The notes under the pieces were generated by a model. The model ran no database searches. It was not told the DNA's origin and was given only the letters and a program-made list of their open reading frames with translations. From Nilaparvata lugens (taxonomy: Eukaryota; Arthropoda; Insecta; Hemiptera; Delphacidae), in contig NC_052507.1 of NCBI RefSeq assembly GCF_014356525.2, positions 40,243,954 to 40,307,953 of the forward strand: DNA of 64,000 nucleotides, in the 5' to 3' direction. The translations under genes and the position numbers were made by a program. Numbering within the stretch: the first letter of the stretch is position 1; the number at the start of each line of letters is the position of its first letter. Positions 22,620-33,804 of this stretch are shown piece by piece.

Positions 22620-23112
22620 AGATGTAAAATTCAAAATCTCTCTGGGCGTATTTTTGTGCTCTATAATCTGAGATTAGGTAGAGCTCTCCATCTTATGAAG
22701 ATTTCCAGGTACAAGTGACAACAATGCTCCTTGTATTGTGAAAAACACCTAATTTTCAGCTTCAACAATCATCATCAACCACATTGTCCTCACATTGATA
22801 TTTCACATAATGACAAAAGTTCATGATATTATGTTCTATGAGAATCACCTGTTAGCTGCACTTCATTTCAGTATTTCCTAGTGGAGAGACGCGCTCAAGG
22901 ACACCTCAAGGATCAAAATTTCAATCACTTATAACTTTTGACACAGTGCTCAGATTTATTCTTTCTACACTTCATTCTTCTCTTCTCGTCAAGGCGGTCC
23001 AAATTCATATACCATAAGTCAAATTTGGTCGAAAAATGGAAGCTCTATTGTTGAGTGTACTTAAGCCCATATTCCAATATACAAAAAAAGGCCAATTTCT
23101 ATATCCAATGCT
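22620..23112 (+). repeat. Left arm of long palindrome
   Basis: About 490 bp that read as the reverse complement of 23652-24144 with few mismatches. Landmarks are CAGCTTCAACAATCATCATC and TTAAGCCCATATTCCAATAT. The loop between the arms is about 540 bp. Confidence 0.9.
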
Positions 23113-23531
23113 GCATGTCTTGTGATAAAATTTCTAAATCTAGTGAGAATGTGAAAATTGTCCCCCTCTACCCACTCGAATAAATGATACTTCCGATTCC
23201 AATCCAATTCGAAAGTTACAGAAGATTTTAAAAATGGCGATTTCGGTTTTTACAATTTTTCGTGATTTAACTGTTGATCAAGAGTGTCCAAAAGGAGTCT
23301 GATTCATCATAGAAACTTACGATTGATTCCAAATTGTAGATAAATTCATCCTCTACGAGCTCAATTGCCTGAAATCCATCTTGAATCACTTTTCCCTATC
23401 ATAGAACTTCCAAAATCGTTAATATGAGAAAAATATCTATAATTTCCGGATTTTTTTCAACAATCAAAACTCACTTTACGAACATATTTTTCCATAAATC
23501 ATTTACAGCAGATGAAAGAAAAAATTCTATT

Positions 23532-23650
23532 GTACATTTCAAGATCAAGTAATGATTTTTATAATGAGGGGTTACAGATATGCATATATGCATATTGTAC
23601 ATTTCAAGATCAAGTAATGATTTTTATAATGAGGGGTTACCGATATGCAT
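23532..23650 (+). repeat. Tandem duplication of about 65 bp in palindrome loop
   Basis: GTACATTTCAAGATCAAGTA and the next ~37 bases occur at 23532 and again at 23597, almost unchanged. Confidence 0.9.
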
Positions 23651-23651
23651 A

Positions 23652-24144
23652 GATAGCTTTGGATATAGAAATTGGTCATTTTTTGGGTATTGGAATATGG
23701 GCTTAAGTACACTCAACAATAGAGCTTCCATTTTTCGACCAAATTTGACTTATGGTATATGAATTTGGACCGCCTTAACGGGACGAGAAGAATGAAGTGT
23801 AGAAAGAATAAATCTGAGCACTGTGTCAAAAGTTATAAGTGATTGAAATTTTGATCCTTGAGGTGTCCTTAAGCGCGCCTCTCCACTAGGAAATACTGAA
23901 ATGAAGTGCAGCTAACAGGTGATTCTCATAGAACATATCATGAACTTTTGTCATTATGCGAAATATCAATGTGAGGACAATGTGGTTGGTGATGATTGTT
24001 GAAGCTGAAAATTGGGTGTTTTTCACAATACAAGGAGCATTGTTGTCAGGTGTACCTGGAAATCTTCATAAGATAGAGCGCTCTACCTAATCTCAGAATG
24101 TAGAGCACAAAAATACGCCCGGAGAGATTCAGAATTATACATCT
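23652..24144 (-). repeat. Right arm of long palindrome
   Basis: Reverse-complement partner of 22620-23112. A transcript across both arms would fold into a hairpin of about 490 bp. Confidence 0.9.
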
Positions 24145-24165
24145 CTATATATTTTCTATATATAA

Positions 24166-24660
24166 GCCCTATCAACTGGCATGAGTCTCATTTCTGGGAA
24201 AATTCCATGAGCTCAGTAATATTCTTGAGAAAAATGGCGGATAATGACTAAAAAACCATGCTTTTCACGGTTTTCTCGAAAACGGCTTTAACGATTTTCT
24301 TCAAATTTAAACCATGGATATTCATATGGCTATTCATAAGCCCTATCAAATAACATGAGTTTTTTCCTTGGAAAATTGCTGGAGCTCCGTAATATTCTCG
24401 AGAAAAATGGCGAATAATTACTAAAAAACCAAGTTTTTCACGATTTTCTCAAAAATAACTTGACCGATTTTTGCATTCATACCCTGTACAGTTATTTATC
24501 AGCTCTATCAACTGGCATGAGTCTCCTTTCTGGGAAACCAATGGGGGGTCCACCCCATCATTTGGAAATGGACTTAGTAACCTCCTTCTCGTGCATGAGG
24601 TAGGTAGGTAGCGCAGTTCATAAAAAGAAAACATAGTCGAGATATTTCATCTGTAGAACA
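24166..24660 (+). repeat. Three degenerate tandem units, 162-174 bp
   Basis: Units start at 24166, 24340 and 24502 with GCCCTATCAACTGGCATGAG or a variant. The first two then share GAGAAAAATGGCG and ACGATTTTCT blocks. The third diverges after about 40 bp. Confidence 0.75.
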
Positions 24661-24891
24661 GCTGTTTTGACGACTTTAGAAAAATGACAACTAAAAAATC
24701 ATCGAATTTCACAATTATTCACACAGAGAAAAAGTACTTTGAAAACAATTATACATACACATATACAGAAGTCTGATCGTAGTTTCAAATATGAGCAAGG
24801 AAAGTTGTGTGAGAGTACCACACCAGATTTTTACTCTAATATTGGCGTATGAAGGAGGCTCCTTTTTCCTTTTATATTATCCTTGAAATGC

Positions 24892-25028
24892 AAAATTTCC
24901 AAACATTTAAACATTTAAACATTTAAACATTTAAACATTTAAACATTTAAACATTTAAACATTCAAACATTAAACATTTAAACATTTGAACATTTGAACA
25001 TTTACACATTCAAACATTTAAACATCAA
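24892..25028 (+). repeat. Octamer array (AAACATTT)n
   Basis: About 15 copies of the 8-bp unit AAACATTT; the later ones are degenerate (GAACATTT, ACACATTC). Confidence 0.95.
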
Positions 25029-25715
25029 GAGAAATGCCGAACCGTCGACTTGAATCTTAGACCTCACTTCGCTCGGTCAAATATGAAATTTAAGTAATGA
25101 AAAAATCTAAATAATAATTTCTGACACTAAAAATAACTGTAATTCTAATAAAAAGTAATTTTTCCCTTGAAAACCTCACAATTATATTCTTTTCGAGCAT
25201 ACATAATTTATTTTAGACTTTCATATTATTGCGATAAAATTGTCAATAAAAAGTTATATCTCCAAAGTTCTCAATCATTTCTGAGTTTCAGTATTTATCA
25301 AATCCAAAAAATTAAAATTACTGGAGATAATTGCATATTATAGCCTACTACAAGAACGTTCTCATCCACAATCATCTCATGAAATTGAACATGGCTTGTT
25401 TGAAACTTTTAGTCCTTGAAGTTCGAACTGGAAAATTTATGAAAATTATATTTTCTTTCACTGGAATGACGCATTACAATTTCAACCCTATGCAATCATT
25501 TATAGTATTGTTCGAACCTAAGTTCTGGTTCAGACAGGCATACTTCAACTCACATTGAGTTTTATGCAATGTTATCAGCTCTAACAATGAAACATCGTTT
25601 CACAAAATTTCCATACATGATTTCACACCGAGAATCTGGTGGATTTTCAAATTTCGGAAAATCGTTTTCTCTCACTGATTCAATGTTGAGGTTTCATTTT
25701 TTGTAATGTTTGCAG
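25029..25715. other. Probable intron upstream of Ig exon
   Basis: AT-rich with no recognised coding sequence. The last bases form a splice acceptor with a T-rich tract ending TTTGCAG at 25715. The exon carrying the first half of the Ig domain is not recognisable in this window. Confidence 0.5.
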
Positions 25716-25924
25716 TTACGACAGGCGAGGAGCAAATGAGTTCCAACCGAAACACTGGGCGGACGAAAGTTTCCTGGGTCAGCGAGCCGAGTTTATGGCG
25801 AAGGAGTCACCGACACATCTGCGACTCGACCGCATTCGTGAGTCCGACAGAGGCACCTACCGCTGTCGCGTCGACTTCAAGAAGTCGCCAACACGCAACA
25901 GCAAAGTCAATCTTGCCGTCATCA
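25716..25924 (+). CDS. Ig-domain exon, sidestep-like cell-surface protein
   Basis: This internal exon of a host gene lies between an acceptor (TTTGCAG|TTACGAC) and a consensus donor (ATCA|GTGAGT). Its 209 bp are one base completing a split codon, 69 codons and one base of the next codon. The frame starts YDRRGANEFQPKHWADESFL and contains DRIRESDRGTYRCRVDF, the D-x-G-x-Y-x-C signature around the second Cys of a V-type Ig domain, then KSPTRNSKVNLAVI. In the insect sidestep family the first Ig domain has a similar HWAD stretch and an RCRVDF..SPTRN..VNL end; these are membrane receptors guiding motor axons through Beat proteins. The exon is GC-richer than its surroundings, as expected for constrained coding DNA. 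The 111-codon ORF over this spot (25706-26041) is in another frame and is a shadow. Ig domain is secure; the family is probable. Confidence 0.8.
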
Positions 25925-27000
25925 GTGAGTAGCCTAGCCGCACTAACTAATTTCTTCATCTCTGACGTTTGCAACTCCAATTTTTCTGATTGTTCAGACT
26001 TTTTTCCTATAGTGAGGTTCTTTTCTGATCGTCATCATTGATCAAATAGGAAAAATTAGTGCTATTTATGATGCATCATGACCGTCTGCTGTGAATTCTA
26101 CTCTAGACAATCATTTTCTTTATTCATTCAATTTTCAATACAATAACATTATCATCTTCCATGCAGGCCTGTTCTCCCAGATACAGTGCTATTAATGAAT
26201 GGAGCTGATAAAATACATCGATTATGAATGATTATCTACAGATTTTGATTTTGGTGTTGTAGTGCTCAAGCAGACAAACTATTCTTCCCTTGGTATAGAA
26301 TAATGATTTTCCCTTAGTTTCCCACGATCCTATTTATTTCTCAATGTAAGGTATGTGTCTCACCAATGATTCAGAATAATTTTTTGAAATTAAAATGTTT
26401 CTGATGAATTCAATGCATAAGTCCTTATTAGTTTGAGTACTCAAGCAACATTGCTCTCTTGAATATGTGGCCAATGTTCGATAAAAGGATGGTTCAAGGT
26501 ATTCTATATTGTGAATAGTATTTTATCTCTTTTTATTTTTTGTTTCAAATGTTGTCTTGCTCATAGTTCAACTCTGAAAATTCTTGAAACATTAAAAGTC
26601 AACATTAAAATATAGAAAGTCACTCGCACATTCTCATATTATCATACTTGATTATTCGATACTGGGCATATTCTTCAATGACTGGCGATTCCAATTTATT
26701 CAATTATGAAATACTCAACTCTCAATCTTACATTCTCATCAATCTCCGGTTAGACTCTTAACTTGGGCTTATGATAACTGAATTTGATAGTTATTCGTTT
26801 TCCTGAATAGAACAATTAAATTTGAAAAAATTAACAAGATTTCCACTTTGTATTCTCACCATGTCTTCCTTCTCCATTACTGAATCTCGGTTCTCCATCA
26901 CTCTTAGCTCCAATATATTGCACAGGACACTGCAATCTACTCGCATCATAACGAATGAGGCCGACCCGCGCCCACGGCTCAATCACCACACGGTCAGATA
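25925..27000. other. Probable intron after Ig exon
   Basis: Begins with GTGAGT. AT-rich, with no further exon recognised. The bases from about 26957 are open in the frame of the LINE endonuclease, so the LINE may begin there. Confidence 0.5.
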
Positions 27001-29747
27001 GGTACAGGGAACGGTCGAGGTGAAAACTCTATTCTGTCTATTTTGTATTTCAATGTTTGTGGTCTGAAAAGTAAACTTAAAGAGAACAGTTTCTTCAATA
27101 TCCTAAGAGAATACGACGTAATATGTTTAAGTGAAACTTTTGTGTTGGAGAAAGATGCTGGTTATTTTAATTCGTATCTCTCAGATTTAATAGTTGTATG
27201 GAATTGGGGTGTGAGAGTTTCTCATTACGGCAGAGCTAGTGGGGGTTTATTGTTGGGTTTGAATAAAAACTCTATTTTTAAAGATAGTATTAGAGTAGAA
27301 AGAGTGAGAGGTAGACCAGTGGCGATTGACAAGATTAGTGAAAATAAGGATGTTCATTTATTACCTGTATATATTAATCCCAATAATTGGCAGACAGATT
27401 TTGAACAGCTGTATGATTTCCTATTGGAGAATTCAGATTTAGAAATAGCGTTGATAGGTGATAAGAATGTTAGAATAGGCAATATGCAAGGAATGAGAGT
27501 AACTGATTATACTGATTATGATTTAGGAGGATTGTACTTATTAAGAACCTCAAAAGACTTGACTATAAATTCAAGAGGAAGAAAGTATTTAGAAATGTGT
27601 GATAATCTGGGTTATATTGTTGTTAATGGGAGAACAGAAGGAGATAAGGAGGGTGAGATGACGTTTGTTGGGGCAAGTGGTGCGTCAGTTAATGATATAG
27701 CAGCCGTGCCATTGAGTCTTACTTGCTATGTTCACAAATTTAGAGTAATACCGTGTGCGTATTCCGATCATATGCCCATAAAATTAGAATTATACATGGC
27801 ACGCGAAGATAAGCAATGTGATTGTCTGCCTCTGTTGCCCAAACTAGTATTAAGGTGTGGTATTGAGAATTATAAAAATAGAGTCACTGATATTGTTCAA
27901 AGCATGGTTGTAGAAGGCAGTGATAATCGTCAATTATTGGACAATATAAAAAATTGTATAATAGAGGCGTCAGGAAGTAGTCAGATAAAGGAGCCTGGAC
28001 AGAAAAATATAAAATTTGAGCAACCATGGTTTGACTGGTAATGTTGAAATGCGAGAAAATTAGTCATGTCTCTTTTGAAATTTTACAGAAACAACCACTC
28101 TGAATATAATAGGATAAATTATCTAGAAGTGAAACGTTCATTCAAAAGTTTGTGCGAGAGAAAGCGAAAAGAGTTCAACTGCAGACTTATTTATAATTTA
28201 AATTCAGCAAGAGATACAAAAAGCTTCTGGGATGGATTAAATAAGTTTAAAAATAGGAATAAATTTGTTTCGAATTCTATAAATGCTCAAGATTGGGTGA
28301 ATTACTTTTTCAAATTATGGAATCCTCAATTGATAAGTACTCCAGTACAGTATGCAGTCCCTATAGTGGAGAACTTAGAGATGGATAGGAATTTTGAAAT
28401 GAGAGAGTTGTTGTTAGTTATAAAGGAAGCTAAAAATAATAAAGCACCAGGAGTGGATCGCATTTCCTATGAATTTTACAAAAATGCTCCGTCGAGTCTA
28501 ATTGATAAGATTATAATTCTATTCGATAGAATTTTCAACTCGGGTGACGTGCCAGACAGTTTCAAGTTATCGATCGTGTTCCCACTCTACAAGAAAGGAG
28601 AGAGAAAAAGGTAGAGAGCTATAGAGGTATAAGACTTATGGACGTTATCGCAAAACTGTTTTGTGGATGTTTGTTGAAACGAATTGATAAATGGGTCAAG
28701 GACAGAAATATTCTCAATGAATATCAGGCCGGCTTCAGAAAAGGTTATTCAACTGTCGATAATATTTTCACTCTTTCATCTATTATTCAATTGAAATTGC
28801 AGATTAGAAAAAATAAAGTTTACTGTTTCTTCGTCGATTACCGAGCCGCGTTCGACTCTATTGATAGAAGCGCTCTCTTCTACAAGTTATCCTGCTTAGG
28901 TTTATCCACAAAAATGATTAATATACTAAAAGCTTTGAATAGTGAAACAATTGCTAGTGTATGGTGTAAAGATGGCCTGACAAAGAGCTTTGCTACAGAG
29001 ATGGGCTTAAGGCAGGGATGCGTGATCAGCCCGTTATTGTTCGCTTTGCCAAATAACACACCAAATTACATGTTGCTTCTTGAAACGGATGAAAGGCTGA
29101 TTTTCGAGTATACATTGAAGCTTCATTTTCAATACATCAATAAAGTTTTGAAAATGGAAAATGATAGATTACCAAAGATTATGGCTGTGGAGGTAATAAG
29201 GAAGAAATGTTTTTGGTACAATGCATGGATACAAATGGCAACAGAGTGCAATGATAATTTGGATTTTTCCGCTCAGAATATGAGTAACTGGAAGAGTGAA
29301 ATATTGAAATTGTTGGATGGGGTGAGAGAGAATTTCAGGGAGGATCTTTTGAGAGGTGCAACGGCGGCAAATTTTCATATTCATTACAGAGCACTGAAAT
29401 TGGGTCTAGGATCTGCGAGCTATATAAAGGAGCTGAGTAGCCATGCGCTTATAAAATGGGTGATGAAGGCAAGATGTGGATTGATAGATTTGAACTACAA
29501 GCCGTGGTTGGAAAATAGAGACATGCGCTGTTCATTATGTAACAGAGGGGATAACGAGGATATTTTCCATTTCCTAGCAGTATGCCCCATTCTATCAGAG
29601 TGGAGATGTAGATATTTGGGAGCTATTGAGCTTAACCAGGAAGCATTTATTGATTTTTTGAACGGCAAGGATTGGGTAAAGCTGGCATTATTTTGTAGAG
29701 ATGCTTGGCGCTATAGGTGGCAATTAATTCAAGAGTTTAATTACTGA
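27001..29747 (+). pseudogene. LINE ORF2: EEP endonuclease + RT, motif C deleted
   Basis: The endonuclease half (to about 28038) shows YFNVCGLKSK, LSETF, YINPNNW, LIGDKN (usual GDFN) and YSDHMPI. Two in-frame stops follow (TAA 28039, TGA 28045), then the same frame continues to 28614 with the pre-RT region (NNKAPGVDRISYEFYK, VFPLYKKGE). A frame change of one base near 28605-28616 leads to the RT: NEYQAGFRKGYSTVDNI, FFVDYRAAFDSIDR (motif A) and GLRQGCVISPLLFAL (motif B). At about 29047 the frame jumps straight to a C-terminal region, so the YADD segment is missing through an internal deletion that kept the frame open. The C-terminus has a zinc knuckle, CSLC then H and C (C-x2-C-x9-H-x4-C). Without motif C it cannot polymerise DNA. 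Confidence 0.85.
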
Positions 29748-30423
29748 GGTATTTCAATAATTTAATAGTTTGGTTTGATATTAAAATACTAATGAACCCC
29801 TATTATTGTTGTTATTATTATACATCATCTCAATAGTTGTCAATGTTTGTAATTGAGGTCAAGTTGGTGCTGTTTCGTTCTCATCTAGATCATTTCCACT
29901 CAAAGGTAATAGGCCTATATACTTTTGAAAAAGAAAGAATTAATCCATTTTAATTTAAGAATTGAAATAGCGTAACATGGATATTTCCTTCTTACGCATG
30001 TTTGGTTAGTGCCATAGTAAATTGTATATTTTGTAATTTAGTCATTGGGTACTCTTTTCCGACTTTTTTCTACTCAGGTTGTTTAATTTAATTTGTGTAT
30101 TATCAAGAAATTTTATCATTATGTATTATTTTGACTTTATTATTATTTTTTTTTTTCATTCAAAAAAATGAAGAAAGAAATTGGTTCACATTAAAAATAT
30201 AAAATGTTAGAATGCTTCTTTTTTATCCAAAGAGACTCATTTATTTATTTTATTTTGATTTGAAGAATGTGTGTTCATTTATCTTAGTAATTCGGAATTT
30301 ACGGCTGACGGTCTTTGACCAAGCCGTATAGTGTATGCAATATTTTAAAATGATACTTCTGGTAAATTATTGTTTTTTTTTCAATAAAGCACTTTTATAT
30401 CTATCTATCTATATCTATCTATC
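27001..30423 (+). mobile_element. LINE with endonuclease, RT and CCHC knuckle
   Basis: It carries a decayed ORF2 (27001-29747), an AT-rich 3' UTR and a tail of ATCT units at about 30398-30423 preceded by AATAAA. No ORF1 is seen upstream, so the copy is probably 5'-truncated near 26960-27030; the exact 5' end is uncertain. It lies about 1.1 kb downstream of the Ig exon, in the same orientation, presumably within the intron. I do not assign a clade. Confidence 0.85.
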
Positions 30424-31160
30424 ACTGCAATCTTGGTGTTGGTTTACCCTTCTATTGGGCTGCTATGAATCCTCTTACATAGTGCACTACTAAGTAAGTC
30501 GAGGGCTTCCTATTCCTCTTCTACTTACCCTTTTGTCCAGGATGGCCAAGCAGGAGCTTAGTTGCAACCCACATTCGAAGCTTCCAACCCTGGTCTCGAT
30601 CCTCAGCTTTCGCCTAACTTACATTAATCCTGTCTGTATCTACCACTTGATTCAACCACCTTGGCCAAAGTCCTCCTCTTCGAGTTCTCTTCTATTCCAT
30701 TTGTACTATTCTACTATGAATTTGATCATTTCGTTCGTCAAATTCGTCCGTAATTTGTTTTTTAATTCTCTTCAAGAGTACATGAGATATTAGTATACCA
30801 CACGAACCAGTAAGCCTATTTCAATCTTCTTGAAATAAAGAGCATGAAATGAGACACAATTGTCTCTAGAATCTATTTAGTAAGAGAGAGTAGGGTTGTG
30901 TTTGTTCGTTTGTTTGCATCAAAACATGTCAACTTGTGGATTGCATACCGGAAAAACGGGAATGATTTAGATCTCCAAATTTTGTACATAGATTCTAAAA
31001 ATATCAATTCCGTGCAACTCGAAGCTCAAATTTCAATTCTCCTTCTAGATTTTCAAAATTAATGTTCAAATCTCATTCATGATACATGACAATTTATACG
31101 GCATACATTGTTGTAAAATGTGTTTGTTTCTAATTAAGGAAGTTACAAGACATCATATTT
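30424..31160. other. No gene recognised
   Basis: Short ORFs only. The stretch 30890-31060 (GGGTTGTGTTTGTTCGTTTG...) reads like a dispersed repeat of unknown class. Confidence 0.4.
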
Positions 31161-31165
31161 TGAAT

Positions 31166-31240
31166 GCAGCCGTGGTGTAGTTGTTGAGTACTGGGAGAAT
31201 GTTTCTCGGATTGGATCCCGATTCTTCCTTTTTTTTGTTC
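31166..31240 (+). mobile_element. Possible tRNA-like SINE head
   Basis: GCCGTGGTGTAGTTGTTGAG resembles a box A region, and GGATTGGATCCCGATTC about 30 bp on loosely resembles box B, followed by a T-run. Box B departs from GGTTCGANTCC, so this is a weak call. It is also too irregular for a tRNA gene. Confidence 0.3.
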
Positions 31241-31904
31241 TTAATTTTGTCCCTCGAAACATATTATTACAAATTATTTTTTTAAGGAAGTTGTTTTTAT
31301 TACGATTGAACTTGGATTTCATCAAATAATCATTCTATGTGAAGTTTCACAACCAGTACAAATGAAATGGACATGGTTTTCATCATTCATTTCAGTTATA
31401 ATAAAAATGAGTAATCAGAGTTTGCAATATTACAAGAGAATAAACAATCTCATACTCATAACAACTCCCCATTTCACCTTCCACAGTTTCTAGCATTTTA
31501 GACAGATCATGCGCACAATTGAATGGTGTCGTTTTTTTGTCAAACGTATTGTCGTTCTTTTGATGAACACATCTCCATAACATTCACACAAACAAATATA
31601 CCTGCTGATCAGTAAACAACTTTGAGCACGAACAGACTGGCTCAAAAATAGTCCTCCGCAATGAACCAGAATGGTTTCCTAATAACCATGAAATAGGAGA
31701 AATCCTTTTGGTTCTTCACATTGTTGATTATTGGACAGATCAACTTTTCGATTTTTTCACAAAAAAAAAAAATTATTTTTGGTCGTAGAAACAAAACTCA
31801 AAATTCTATGGACTCAGTCCATAATATGGACTCAGTCTTTTAATTATAATATTTCAAGAAAAAATAAATATCTCGAAATTGAAAAGTACACATACAAAGT
31901 TTTT

Positions 31905-32796
31905 GATGGAAACTCACTTTCCTGGGTCGCCAATTGGATTTGGTTGAAATTAAGCTATGGCAATACACTTATCTTGACGAGCTGAACAAAAAAGGGTTGT
32001 AATAAATTTTTTGTGGGATACAAAATTAAATGTGTCCCAAATATTTGGGGAATTACAGGGGTGTCGGGGGGCAGAATTTGGTAGGTTTGGAGGTTTTCCC
32101 GTAGCCTCCAGTGTATTATGCAACCGATTTGGTGTTCAGTTTTCACAGCGAGCTTATAGTTTTGATTGAGAATTTTTCTAACTTGAATTTTTGTATATGG
32201 GAAAACTTCAAATTTTAGATGGAAACTCAATTTCCCGGATCGCCATTTGAATTTGGTTGGAGTTTAGCTATGGCAATACACTCAACTTGGCGAGCTGAAC
32301 AAGAAAGCTTGTAATAAATTTTTAGTGGGAAACAAATTTGAGTGTTTCCCAAATATTTGATGGAATACACGGGTGCCATGGGAGAGAATTTGGAACGTCT
32401 GGATGTTTTCCCGTAGTCTCCAGTGTAGTATGCAACAGATTTGGTGTTCAGTTCTCACAGCAATCGTATAGATTTGGCTGAGAATTTTTCGTATTTGGGA
32501 AAACTTCAAATTCTCGATAGAAACTCAATTTCCCGGGTCGCCATTTGAATTTGGTTGAAATTTAGCTATGGCTATACACTTAAGTTGTCGAGCTGAACAA
32601 AAAAGCTCTCATTTAATTTTCTGTGCGAGGCTGATTTCAAATGTCAAAAAAAATTTGGTGGTCTCCAGGGGGCCAGAGGGGTAAAATTTTCGTGATTTGG
32701 AGGTTTTCCCATAGCCTCCAAAGTGTTGCCTAACTGATTTTAAGGTTGGTTCTCCGTGAGAATCAGCCGTATTGGCTGTAAATTTTTTGTCTTTGC
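31905..32796 (+). repeat. Three tandem units of about 300 bp
   Basis: Units start at 31905, 32218 and 32516, each with GATGGAAACTCAMTTTCC or a variant. They share TTGGTTGAAATTMAGCTATGG, GAGCTGAACAA, GGTTTTCCCGTAGCCTCC and TTGGTGTTCAGTT blocks in the same order. The third unit is the most diverged. Period and order fit a short satellite-like array or a thrice-repeated transposon subunit. Confidence 0.9.
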
Positions 32797-32992
32797 AGCT
32801 TTAATATTATAAGAAGCTTTAATATTAAGCTTATTAGAAGAAGCTTTTCTCCAACACACCCAAACACTAAGCCTATGGTTTTTTATATTTGTAACATTTT
32901 ATTGTGTTTTATTTGTTCCGTAAATCTTTGTAATTTTGTTTTGTCTTGTTTTGTGTGTTTTTAATAAATTGGAATTGAAAATTGAAATATAA
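32797..32992 (+). mobile_element. Probable LINE 3'-end fragment
   Basis: A T-rich stretch with TTTTAATAAATTGGAATTGA followed by AAAATTGAAATA resembles a LINE 3' UTR with polyadenylation signal and short-repeat tail. No coding part remains. Confidence 0.4.
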
Positions 32993-33168
32993 TAAGATTA
33001 GACACAAATTCGGAGTGGAACGAATTTGTTGGTATTTTGTTTGGAATTGGGGAAAGAAAAGGCTGTCTGATTCAAGTTCAGGAGGATTTAATTGATACTA
33101 AAATTGATGTATTGAAAAAAATCAATATGATACTGTGAGGTTATCAAGTATTATGTCTTCTCCAGTTA

Positions 33169-33570
33169 TCTATACTATAATAAAGGAAAGAACTGGCTTA
33201 TACACGTACGGAATAGGAAAATTATGTTTGACGCATCATCACGTCTGAACTACTTAACTGACTGAATTGAAATTTTGTATTTAGATTATTAATTTACCGA
33301 GGATGGCTATAAGGCCTATTTTCAATCCTTCAAGATTCCATTACGTCAAGTTTTCAATTTGTCATGCTTCCAGTTGTTGTATAGAAACAGCTGAACATTT
33401 CTTTTAAAAGGGAGATTAGATGATAGGTATAAATAGGAGATCCTATTCGAATAGAAATAACTGATTTTCTGTCGCATCAAAATTTTGGCTCGCACATGGT
33501 GGAAACCGCACATCGATTTCTCAAACCGTTCAAAAGTTATTCTCATTCAAAGATACTGATAAATCATCCA
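33169..33570 (+). mobile_element. Helitron A-type 5' portion
   Basis: Starts A|TCTATACTATAATAAAGG at 33169 and shows the family body (GAACTGGCTTATACACGTACGG, then CTATTTTCAA). It lacks a 3' CTAG end and runs directly into a second complete element. Homologous to 8717-8121 on the minus strand. Confidence 0.75.
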
Positions 33571-33804
33571 TCTATATTATAATAATTGAAAGAACTGGCT
33601 TAGACACGTAACGCGATAGGAATATTAAGTTTGACGCATCATCGCGTCTGAACTAATGGACTGATTAACTTGAAATTTTGCCTAAAGATTCTTTATTAAC
33701 CGAGGATGGTTATAGGCCTATTTTCAATTTTTCAATGTTATTACGTAGTTTTCAGTTTGTAAAGTTTCAAAATAGACCCTTGCGGAGCACGGGTGGCCTG
33801 CTAG
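33571..33804 (+). mobile_element. Short non-autonomous Helitron, complete
   Basis: Starts A|TCTATATTATAATAATTG at 33571 and ends CTAG|T at 33801-33804, with a hairpin CCCTTGC-GGA-GCACGGG about ten bases before the end. A-T flanks, TC start, 3' hairpin and CTRR end are the Helitron hallmarks. No Rep/helicase is encoded. Confidence 0.85.

Larger units (their letters stand above)
21371..24832. mobile_element. Composite inverted-repeat element, about 3.5 kb
   Basis: The ends 21371-21408 (AAAAATCTGGTGTGGCGCAC...) and 24795-24832 are reverse complements over 38 bp with a few mismatches. Enclosed are the right arm of the smaller inverted pair (21822-22026), the CA tract and a larger palindrome with arms 22620-23112 and 23652-24144. 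No ORF with recognisable transposase motifs exists. It could be one foldback-type element or several nested repeats; the shared termini favour a single unit. Confidence 0.55.

Noticed and set aside
24892..25028. Octamer array considered as a CRISPR-like or telomeric repeat
   Set aside because: Units are 8 bp with no spacers, and the motif is not an insect telomere repeat such as TTAGG.
25706..26041. 111-codon ORF over the Ig exon
   Set aside because: It is in a different frame from the Ig signature and runs through the splice donor.
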